Of a stretch of 37,845 nt of DNA, positions 24,260-31,160 are shown one piece after another. Position numbers and translations under genes: made by a program. Position 1 is the first letter of the stretch, and each line of letters starts with the position of its first letter. The DNA is from Amycolatopsis pithecellobii (GTDB lineage Bacteria > Actinomycetota > Actinomycetes > Mycobacteriales > Pseudonocardiaceae). The stretch spans positions 1 through 37,845 of the forward strand of contig NZ_WMBA01000075.1 of assembly GCF_009707865.1 (NCBI RefSeq), in the 5' to 3' direction. The notes under the pieces are model-generated. The model searched no databases. It was not told the origin of the DNA and saw only the letters and a program-made list of their open reading frames with translations.

Positions 24260-24952
24260 ATGACCGCCATCAGGACCGCACGGGATCGCGCCCGTGCCGA
24301 GCTGACCCAGGAAATCAAGAAGGCTGCCCGGCGCCAGCTCGCCGAGGTCGGGGCCCAGGGGCTCTCACTACGCGCCGTCGCACGCGAGCTCGGCATGGTG
24401 TCGTCCGCGCTCTACCGCTACTTCCCCAGCCGTGATCATCTTCTCACCGCATTGATCATCGACGCCTACAACGCTATCGGCGAGGCCGTGGAAAAAGCCG
24501 ACAAGCCCGCGGAAAACCCGCGCCTGCGCTGGCACATCTGCTGGGCCGCGGCGCGCGCCTGGGCCAGGAAACATCCCCACGAGTACGCGCTGATCTACGG
24601 CTCACCGATCCCCGGCTACCAAGCCCCGCAGGAGACCGTCGGCCCGGCCGCGCGCGTCGCGCTGGCGCTGATCGCCATCGCCTCCGCGTGGTCACTGCGC
24701 CCCGCCTTCCCCGGCCGCCCGATGTCACCCAAGCTCGAGGAGCAAGCGCGAGAGGTCAACGACATAATCGGATCGGACCTGCTGCCCGACGAGCTCAGCC
24801 GCCTGATCATCGCGTGGACCCAGCTCTTCGGCACGATCAGCTTCGAGCTGTTCGGCCAGTACGCCAACACCCTCGAGCCCGCTGACTACCTCTTCACCTA
24901 CACCGCCGACCAGCTGGCGGACTTCGTCGGCATCACCGGACGTGACGGCTGA
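24260..24952 (+). CDS. TetR-family transcriptional regulator
   Basis: The 230-residue protein has an N-terminal TetR helix-turn-helix (about 14-60): AARRQLAEVGAQGLSLRAVA followed by RELGMVSSALYRYFPSRDHLL. The C-terminal ligand domain (WARKHPHEYALIYGSPIPGY, then LFGTISFELFGQY) is of the WHG/TetR_C type. It is divergent from the Ddn-like reductase across 126 bp that carry three palindromic sites, the usual layout of a local repressor. Its recognition sequence is probably GAGAGCANTGCTCTC. The 3' end overlaps the convergent hydrolase gene by 20 bp. Confidence 0.9.
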   Translation: MTAIRTARDRARAELTQEIKKAARRQLAEVGAQGLSLRAVARELGMVSSALYRYFPSRDHLLTALIIDAYNAIGEAVEKADKPAENPRLRWHICWAAARAWARKHPHEYALIYGSPIPGYQAPQETVGPAARVALALIAIASAWSLRPAFPGRPMSPKLEEQAREVNDIIGSDLLPDELSRLIIAWTQLFGTISFELFGQYANTLEPADYLFTYTADQLADFVGITGRDG

Positions 24953-25538
24953 ACCAGGCTGCCGCCAGCTCCGCGACCGCCTCCAGCGCACCGGGCTCCT
25001 CGAACAGGTGCGATGCGCCGGGCACGATCCGCACCTCCGACGACCCGCCCAGCCGTGCGGCGGCTTCCTCGTTGACCCGCTGCACCTCGGCGTCCTTGCC
25101 GCCGACGATCAGCAACGTCGGCGCGCTCACCCGGGGCAGGTACTCGCCCGCGAGGTCGGGCCGCCCACCGCGGGAGACCACCGCCTGCACCAGCTCCGGC
25201 CAGGTCGCGGCCGCCGCGAGGGCCGCCGCCGCGCCGGTGCTCGCGCCGAACAGCCCGATCGGCACACCCCAGTCCCGGTCCCCCAGGACCCGCAACAGCC
25301 GGCACGTCAGCAAGTCGATGTCGAACCGCCGGTCGTCCTCCCGCTCGGTGAGCAGGTCGAATAACAGCGTGCCGAGCCGGTGATCCTGCAGCGTCTTGGC
25401 GACCGCGATATTGCGCGGGCTGCGCCGGGAACTACCTGAGCCATGGGCGAAAACCACGATCCCGGTCGCGTCGGCCGGCATGGTGAGATCGCCGTGCAGT
25501 GGCTCGGCGCCGACCTCGAAGACAACGGGAACCGTCAC
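24933..25538 (-). CDS. Alpha/beta hydrolase (dienelactone-hydrolase-like)
   Basis: The 201-residue protein shows the nucleophile elbow GLFGASTG with Ser100, the acid Asp149 in VGGKDAEV and His177 in GASHLFEE. The oxyanion segment VVFAHGSGSSRRSPRN is typical of the group often annotated as dienelactone hydrolase. The GTG at 25538 overlaps the stop of the phosphoribosyltransferase gene (GTGA). This gene pair is common in actinomycetes and, as I recall, occurs as one fused protein in some. The natural substrate is unknown. Confidence 0.85.
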   Translation of the reverse strand: MTVPVVFEVGAEPLHGDLTMPADATGIVVFAHGSGSSRRSPRNIAVAKTLQDHRLGTLLFDLLTEREDDRRFDIDLLTCRLLRVLGDRDWGVPIGLFGASTGAAAALAAAATWPELVQAVVSRGGRPDLAGEYLPRVSAPTLLIVGGKDAEVQRVNEEAAARLGGSSEVRIVPGASHLFEEPGALEAVAELAAAWFSRHVR

Positions 25539-26176
25539 GCCGGCCCCAGCAGTTCGATCACTTCGTCGTCGGTGGTCTGGGTGAAATCCGCGTACCACTC
25601 GCCGATCGCCCGCAACTCGTCCGGCGTAAGGAGACACACCACCTCGTCCACGTCGCCCTTCAACCCGGCCACCGCGTCCAGCGCACCGACCGGCGTCGCG
25701 AACACGAGGTAACGCGGCCCCTCCGCGCGGATCGCGCTCGCGGCCGCTCGCGCGGTCACCCCCGTCGCGAGCCCGTCGTCGACCAGGATGACGTCGCGCC
25801 CGGCTCGTGGCTCCGGCGCACGCCCCCGCAGGTAGACCTCCTCGCGCCGGCGCGCCTCAGCCTGCTCCGCGTCACGGGTCGCCACCAATTCGCCCGGGCT
25901 GATGCCGAGCGCGCTAAGGGTACGCATCGCATACGTCGCGTCACCGGTCGCGGTCACCGCGCCCACACCGAACTCCGGATGCCCTGGTGCGCCGATCTTT
26001 CGCGCCACGGCCACATCCAGCGGGGCGCCGAGCGCTTCGGCGACGCCATGTGCGACAACAACTCCGCCGCGGGCGAGGCCGAGCACCAGCGGGTCATGCC
26101 AAACGCGCCGCCGGAGCTCCGCACCCAGGTGCAGACCGGCCGTCCGCCGGTCGGGAAACACCCGTCTACGCCTCAT
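25535..26176 (-). CDS. Phosphoribosyltransferase-family protein
   Basis: The 213-residue protein carries the PRPP-binding loop VILVDDGLATGVT at 129-141 and an N-terminal part (PLVLGLARGGVVVAHGVAEALG) typical of the PRT group linked to hydrolases, rather than of nucleotide salvage enzymes. The ATG at 26176 fits family N-termini (MRRRRVFPDRRTAG). A GTG at 26209, with AGGA upstream, would add eleven residues and cannot be excluded. It is translationally coupled to the hydrolase gene. Confidence 0.85.
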   Translation of the reverse strand: MRRRRVFPDRRTAGLHLGAELRRRVWHDPLVLGLARGGVVVAHGVAEALGAPLDVAVARKIGAPGHPEFGVGAVTATGDATYAMRTLSALGISPGELVATRDAEQAEARRREEVYLRGRAPEPRAGRDVILVDDGLATGVTARAAASAIRAEGPRYLVFATPVGALDAVAGLKGDVDEVVCLLTPDELRAIGEWYADFTQTTDDEVIELLGPA

Positions 26177-26231
26177 CGTTGTTGGATACCCCCGGTCGAC
26201 CGGGTGCACACGCGTCCTAAATGGACAAAAA

Positions 26232-26289
26232 TCCGGCCCGCATGGACTGGCCCCTTCGACGCTGAAGCGACCGGTCCACGCGGGCCGGA
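26232..26289 (-). terminator. Terminator hairpin downstream of the radical SAM gene
   Basis: Arms 26232-26250 and 26271-26289 pair over 19 positions with one mismatch and one wobble (TCCGGCCCGC...GCGGGCCGGA). The loop holds a smaller CTTC/GAAG dyad. It lies about 110 bp after the radical SAM stop and would separate that transcript from the phosphoribosyltransferase gene. Confidence 0.6.
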
Positions 26290-26400
26290 GCCACTGGGAA
26301 GCGGCTACGCTGCCTTCGCAACTGGCCCGAGGCTACCCAACGCCTGCCGTCATGCGAATACCCGTTTTGAAATCGCAATCTCAAACCGCCGGCCGGGTGA

Positions 26401-28053
26401 TTACGCCACGCCACGCATGATCTCGTGCCGGCGCGGCCAGTGGGACCAGAACGCACCGGTGTAGCCCAGCTGATTGAGCTTGAGCAGGAACGGATTGTCG
26501 GCGTAGTTGTTGTCGTCCTCGGTGAGCCCCGGCAGGGTCGGCAGCATCACGCGGTAACGGTCCGACTCCGGAACGAGGTCCCACAACAGCTGAACTGTGT
26601 TCACCCAGCGGCCGTTGGGCGCGGCGACGGTTCCGGAATCTTCCGGCAGCAGTGGGGAAAGGTAGTAGACCGGCCGGAATCGGCCGGCGTGGTCGAACAC
26701 GAACTGCCGCTCGTACTCGACCACGCTCGCGCATTTCGACCGCGGTTTCAGGATGATCGGCTCGGTCGCGGTGTCGGACTGCAGGCCCGGCACAGTCCGC
26801 TCCCCGTCACATTGCGCGGCCAGCTGAATACCCAGTGGCGAATAGGGAAACGCCCGTATGCCGAGGCTGTATCCGGCGACGGTGACGTTCAGGGCGAGGG
26901 TTTCCCGCACCGCTTCGGTGATCGTTTCGAGTGTCTCGCCCGGCATGCCGAGGAGCACCTCGACCATGACCGGCACATCATATCGCTTTGTCATCGCGAC
27001 GACCCTGCGCACGTCCTCGAAGGAGTAATAGCGGCGGCCCTTGGCGGTGACCTTCCAGTCGTCGAGCAGGTCGTCGGTGACGTGGTCAGGCGCAAGGTTG
27101 ATCCCGGCACAACCGGCGCGCACAAGAAGTTCCAGCAACTCCTCGTCGAAAGGTGTTGGCTGGGCGTAGATCCACAGGCGCAGCTCGCGCAGCGGCGACG
27201 CCGGATCGGCCTCCCGGCGCCGGATCACCTCTCGCAGCACGGCTTTGGTGTGCGCGATCGCCAGGTTGAACTCACTGTCCGTGGTGTGCAGATCGAGAAC
27301 ACCCTGTGCGCACAGCATTTCCATCTCGTCCACCACGGCGTCGACGGCGCGGCGAGTGAAATGCGTACCCTTCGCGTCCGGCTCGACGCAGTGCGCACAC
27401 GCGTAGGTGCAGCCGTTCTTGGTGAGGATGTTGCCGAGGCCACCGCCGCGGTAATACCGCAGGTTGTCCACTTTCCACGGCACACCGGATCTGCGGGTGT
27501 ACTTGGTGACGGCGTTCAGCGGACTGAATGTCACACCTTTCCGCGAAATGGTATAGGCCACTCTGTCCACCCGGCCGCTACCGCGGTTCACCAGCAACCC
27601 GGGCACCGTTTCCGGGGACTGCCCGGAAAGCAGCGCGTCCGCCAGCCGCACGATGATGTTCTCGCCCGGCCCCTTCACGCCGAACGGGATACCAAAGAAA
27701 TCCATCAGCGCGAACGGCATCGAGGAGAAACCCACGCCACCGGCTACGATCGGCGCCACCGTGGCGGCGTTGATCTCGGCGACGATCGCGCGGTGATCAT
27801 CGAGGAAAACTCGTTGCTGTTGCGCGTAAATCGTGTCGGTGTTCCGCACCGTCACGCCGACCAGCAGCGGGTCGTGCTCAGCGAAGTACTCCCGCAACGC
27901 CGCCCGCCAGTCCTCACGACGGAAGGTCAGGTCGACGACATCAACGTCGTAACCCGCGGATTCCAACGAGGTGGTCAGAATATCGAGTGCATAAGGTGTG
28001 ATCGGTGGATGGACCAGATTCGGATTGACCAGGGTCACCAGTGCGCTACCCAT
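26401..28053 (-). CDS. Cobalamin-dependent radical SAM methyltransferase, TsrM-like (tryptophan 2-C-methyltransferase candidate)
   Basis: The 550-residue protein starts with a B12-binding domain (LVNPNLVHPPITPYALDILT and onward to about 160), then a radical SAM core with the cluster motif CTYACAHC (Cys215, Cys219, Cys222). The sequence is close to what I recall of Streptomyces TsrM, which methylates C2 of Trp for the quinaldic acid of thiostrepton. Three residues studied in TsrM have counterparts: Arg69 (here Arg70, VTVRNTD), Glu273 (here Glu261, DSEFN) and Tyr308 (here Tyr296, LWIYAQP); the last two share an offset of 12. No thiopeptide genes are nearby. It is the last gene of a leftward set with a tryptophanase-like enzyme. 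Confidence 0.85.
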   Translation of the reverse strand: MGSALVTLVNPNLVHPPITPYALDILTTSLESAGYDVDVVDLTFRREDWRAALREYFAEHDPLLVGVTVRNTDTIYAQQQRVFLDDHRAIVAEINAATVAPIVAGGVGFSSMPFALMDFFGIPFGVKGPGENIIVRLADALLSGQSPETVPGLLVNRGSGRVDRVAYTISRKGVTFSPLNAVTKYTRRSGVPWKVDNLRYYRGGGLGNILTKNGCTYACAHCVEPDAKGTHFTRRAVDAVVDEMEMLCAQGVLDLHTTDSEFNLAIAHTKAVLREVIRRREADPASPLRELRLWIYAQPTPFDEELLELLVRAGCAGINLAPDHVTDDLLDDWKVTAKGRRYYSFEDVRRVVAMTKRYDVPVMVEVLLGMPGETLETITEAVRETLALNVTVAGYSLGIRAFPYSPLGIQLAAQCDGERTVPGLQSDTATEPIILKPRSKCASVVEYERQFVFDHAGRFRPVYYLSPLLPEDSGTVAAPNGRWVNTVQLLWDLVPESDRYRVMLPTLPGLTEDDNNYADNPFLLKLNQLGYTGAFWSHWPRRHEIMRGVA

Positions 28054-28114
28054 TTACTCCCACTCCCAGCCAGGCAACCGGCTCTCCCGTCGGAGAACGT
28101 GCGCCTGGGCAGGA

Positions 28115-28420
28115 TCAGGACGCCAAGCCGATTCGTTGCTTCCGGGTTACCCGTGCGGACAAGCGCAACCGGTCGGGTTCGATTTCCAGGACGTCACTGA
28201 GCCATTGTTGCCAGTACGGGCCGGGCACCCTTTTCCCGCGCTCCCAACGGGAAACCTCGTCCCGGCCGAGACTGTCGTTTCCGGACACCGAAACCAACGC
28301 CTCCGCGAGGCCATACTGAGTCAGCCCGAGCTCGCGGCGAGCCGACCGGATCAGCCGCCCGATCGGTTCATTGTCGCTGGATCCGAGATGAGACCCCACG
28401 TTGTTCTCGCGGGTCAACAT
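28115..28420 (-). CDS. Small XRE-family transcriptional regulator
   Basis: The 101-residue protein is essentially one Cro/C1 helix-turn-helix: IGRLIRSARRELGLTQYGLA followed by EALVSVSGNDSLGRDEVSRW and ERGKRVPG. The ATG at 28420 follows AAGG by eight bases; an ATG at 28447 is an alternative. It sits 61 bp before the TsrM-like gene and 54 bp after the AraC gene, all leftward, and may tune this set. Confidence 0.8.
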   Translation of the reverse strand: MLTRENNVGSHLGSSDNEPIGRLIRSARRELGLTQYGLAEALVSVSGNDSLGRDEVSRWERGKRVPGPYWQQWLSDVLEIEPDRLRLSARVTRKQRIGLAS

Positions 28421-28474
28421 GGGTTCGACCTTAGGTGCAGGCCGCATGACCGACGATCCGTTTCGCGACCAGTC

Positions 28475-29467
28475 TTATCCTTTTCGTGCATGCCGGCGAC
28501 TGAGAGTCTGTTTCGGCGACTCCCCGAATCGCTCCCGGTACACGGCGGCGAACCGTCCATGATGTGCCATCCCCCATTTGCTCGCGATCTCGCCAACAGT
28601 CGTCGTGTCGTGCTGGGCCGCGCTCAGCTCGTCGTGCACGCGCTGGAGCCGGACGCCGCGAAGGTATTCGCTGGGCGAGCTGTCCAGCTGTTCACGAAAG
28701 GCTTTCTGCAGCGCGCGCACGCTGACTCCCGCGTGCTTGGCGAGACTCGCCGGCGTGTGCGCCCACTCGGGATGACCTTCCATGATGTCGATGGCGATGC
28801 CGAGCAGTCGTGACGGAACCGGGCGATCGTCGCGGTGGAGCATCGCGGTGTAGTTGTGTGGCTGCGAAAGCAGCAAGCCGGTGATGACACTTTGCTCGAA
28901 TTGCTCCATCAGCAACGGATGCGTCAGCAGCGTCTCGGGATGGTCCAGCTCGGCGATCCCGTGCCGCAGCGTCGCATACCAGCTGCGGGCGTAACCCTTG
29001 GTGACGTCCATACCGAGCTCGAACCGGATCGGCTCGCGAAGCGCGCCGTCGAGCATCTCCGACAGTTTCGCTTCCACAGCGGCACGTTCGATCCGGACGA
29101 CGAGGTTCTCGCAGTCGCCCGAAAGCCTCATCTGCAACGACGATGTCGGCGACGCCACCGCCACCCGCTGAGCATCTGTTTGTGCCTGTTCGAAACCACT
29201 CCGATAGTGACCTTTTCCGACATGGGGTATCAAAATCGCGAAGAACGAGCCGAGTTCACCGGGATTCACCCGGGTGTCCCAGCCATAGGAGACGTAAGTT
29301 ATCGCTATATTGCGTAAACGTCGGCAGTGCATCCGTGCGTGCAGTCGAGCCTGCCGTCCCACCACATACATTTTGTGTGGGCACAAGATCTTGCCGACCT
29401 TCTCCCGCGTATCGTCGAGGTCTCTGGACTCGAACAGTTTGTATCTTTCCAGTGGTAACGATGTCAT
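28475..29467 (-). CDS. AraC-family regulator (AraC_binding_2-type)
   Basis: The 330-residue protein has an N-terminal domain of the AraC_binding_2 type (LFESRDLDDTREKVGKILCPH) and a C-terminal double helix-turn-helix (HTPASLAKHAGVSVRALQKA, then TTVGEIASKWGMAHHGRFAA). Regulators with this N-domain often control aromatic or amine catabolism. It is clearly paralogous to the regulator at 36329-37297 (FRSTDLDDVRTRVSQVLCPH). Its place between the tryptophanase-like and TsrM-like genes points to an indole- or Trp-type effector (inference). The start at 29467 has only a weak ribosome site. Confidence 0.85.
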   Translation of the reverse strand: MTSLPLERYKLFESRDLDDTREKVGKILCPHKMYVVGRQARLHARMHCRRLRNIAITYVSYGWDTRVNPGELGSFFAILIPHVGKGHYRSGFEQAQTDAQRVAVASPTSSLQMRLSGDCENLVVRIERAAVEAKLSEMLDGALREPIRFELGMDVTKGYARSWYATLRHGIAELDHPETLLTHPLLMEQFEQSVITGLLLSQPHNYTAMLHRDDRPVPSRLLGIAIDIMEGHPEWAHTPASLAKHAGVSVRALQKAFREQLDSSPSEYLRGVRLQRVHDELSAAQHDTTTVGEIASKWGMAHHGRFAAVYRERFGESPKQTLSRRHARKG

Positions 29468-29583
29468 TGTCCCGGGCGTCGCTTTTCGATCGGGGTCCTG
29501 GCGATGTCGACTCCCACACCTCCAAGATAACTCTGGAGCTTTTCGCACAAGAACAGTACCGACAAACGGGTGTATTTTGCTGA

Positions 29584-29596
29584 CTGCAACTTGCAG
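29584..29596. promoter_or_regulatory. Palindrome between lyase and AraC genes
   Basis: CTGCAA-C-TTGCAG is a perfect 13-bp dyad, 24 bp after the lyase stop and about 117 bp before the AraC start. It could be an operator or a weak terminator. Confidence 0.3.
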
Positions 29597-29620
29597 CATG
29601 GCAAGAAATGGCGAAGAAGT

Positions 29621-30988
29621 TTAGGCAGGTTCAAGCACGGCGGTGAACTGCCGCATCGCGCCCCCTTGCCGCAGGATGCGATATCCCCGCAGCTGAGCGG
29701 CCTTCGATGCCACCACCTCGGCCACATCGACGACGTACTCCAGGTGACTGGCCGTGTACACGCGGCGAGGCAGGGCAAAGCGAACCAGCTCACGCGGCGC
29801 CGGGAGGTCCGGACCACCGTCGTGCCCCGGCTTCCCGAACACCAGCGTACCGAGCTCGGACACCCGTATCCCGCCCGTCAGGTAAAGCTCATTGGCGAAC
29901 GCGGTGGCCGGCAATGCTTGTGGTGCAACGTGTTCGAGCAGTAGCCCAGCATCGACGTAGACAGCGTGACACCCGGTCGGTTGCAGCACGGGCAATCCCG
30001 CCAGTTCGAGCTGCTCGCCGAACCACCTCGCGGATTCCGCGCGGTAGCGAAGGTATTCCGGCTCCAGTACTTCCAGCAGCCCCTGCGCAAGCGCTTCCAG
30101 ATCGCGGCCGGCGAGCCCACCATAAGTGGGAAACCCCTCGAACGCGATGACCTGCTCCGCGCAACGGCTCGCCAGCGCGGCGTCGCGAAGAGCGATCAAA
30201 CCACCGATGTTGGCGAGGCCGTCCTTTTTGAGACTCGCCCAGCAGCCGTCCGCGAGATCGAACATCGTGCGTGCGATCTCGTGCGGTGTCGAATCGGCGT
30301 AGCCCGCTTCGCGCTGGGTGATCAGGTATGCGTTCTCGGCGAACCGCGACGCGTCGAGGAAGAGCGGAATCCCATGCCTATCACAGAGTCTCCGGGCACC
30401 GGCGATGTTGAGCAGCGACACCGGCTGGCCACCGTTGGCATTGTTTGTGATCGTCAGCACAACGCACTTGACCCGCGAGCCGGAGTTGCCGTCGAGCAAC
30501 TCGGCGAGCGCGTCGAGATCGAGGTCACCGCCGAACGGGTTCAGTATCCCTGCATACGACGGCACGGGCAGGTCCAGCGCTTCGGCGTCGGCCGCTTCCA
30601 CGCTCGCCCTAGTGCTGTCGAAATGCGTGTTGCTCACCGAAATGTCGCCGAGCCCGAGCAGCTGCCCGAGCACTATCCGCTCCGCCGCTCTCCCCTGGTG
30701 CACCGGCAGGATCTCCGAAAACCCGGTCAACTCGCGCAGCACGGATTCGAAACGCTCGAAAGAATTCGCGCCGGCGTAGGACTCGTCACCGGCCATCAGC
30801 GCGGCCCACTGGGCTGCCGACATGGCGGCCGTCCCGGAGTCGGTCAGCAGATCGATGGTGATCTTCCGCGCAGGCACGCGGAACAAGTTGTACCCGGCGA
30901 TGGCCAGCGCTTCGTGCCGCTCGTCCGGCGACGGAAACGGGATCGGCTCGACGGCCTTGATACGGAACGGTTCCATGAAAGATGGCAT
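29621..30988 (-). CDS. Tryptophanase/tyrosine phenol-lyase family beta-eliminating lyase
   Basis: The 455-residue protein is a PLP fold-I beta-eliminating lyase: GDESYAGANSFERFE with Tyr71, VHQGRAAERI, NTHFDSTRASVE, DASRFAENAYLI, the PLP lysine Lys255 in SLKKDG, and EGFPTYGGLAGRDLEALAQGL. It lacks the SMERG arginine of tyrosine phenol-lyase (here VSELG), so it is tryptophanase-like. Yet the His463 of E. coli TnaA (RHFTA) is Gln447 here (RQFTA). The reaction would be an aromatic amino acid giving the free ring, pyruvate and ammonia. The ATG at 30988 has a strong GAGGAG site; an in-frame ATG at 31108 would add 40 residues. Confidence 0.9.
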   Translation of the reverse strand: MPSFMEPFRIKAVEPIPFPSPDERHEALAIAGYNLFRVPARKITIDLLTDSGTAAMSAAQWAALMAGDESYAGANSFERFESVLRELTGFSEILPVHQGRAAERIVLGQLLGLGDISVSNTHFDSTRASVEAADAEALDLPVPSYAGILNPFGGDLDLDALAELLDGNSGSRVKCVVLTITNNANGGQPVSLLNIAGARRLCDRHGIPLFLDASRFAENAYLITQREAGYADSTPHEIARTMFDLADGCWASLKKDGLANIGGLIALRDAALASRCAEQVIAFEGFPTYGGLAGRDLEALAQGLLEVLEPEYLRYRAESARWFGEQLELAGLPVLQPTGCHAVYVDAGLLLEHVAPQALPATAFANELYLTGGIRVSELGTLVFGKPGHDGGPDLPAPRELVRFALPRRVYTASHLEYVVDVAEVVASKAAQLRGYRILRQGGAMRQFTAVLEPA

Positions 30989-31160
30989 GCGGATCTCCTC
31001 GCCCCGAGGGAAGCCCAACCCCTCCAGGTTGGCCGTCCCTGCGCGCCGGCACCAGAGGCCAGTCCAGCGCAGCGAAACCGCGCGACTACACCGAGACAAG
31101 TGACTCATGCCACATGAATGAGCGGCGCGAAAGCGTGCCACAAAAGGCGAAGATCGAGGC
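30989..31160. promoter_or_regulatory. Divergent promoter region, lyase and EAL-GGDEF genes
   Basis: The 172 bp carry the lyase ribosome site, a short dyad CCAACC-CCTCCA-GGTTGG (31015-31032) in its leader, and an open in-frame extension of the lyase. No separate TnaC-like leader peptide with its own stop is seen. No clear -35/-10 pair can be assigned. Confidence 0.35.

Noticed and set aside
26425..28200. 591-codon forward frame opposite the radical SAM gene
   Set aside because: It is the antisense of a strongly supported enzyme, with low-complexity His/Arg/Val-rich translation.
26401..31108. Thiopeptide biosynthetic cluster around the TsrM-like gene
   Set aside because: No precursor peptide, YcaO cyclodehydratase, lantibiotic-type dehydratase or quinaldate-pathway genes are seen in the window.
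30989..31160. TnaC-like leader peptide before the tryptophanase-like gene
   Set aside because: The only frame with Trp codons (starting at 31108) is in frame with the enzyme and has no stop of its own.
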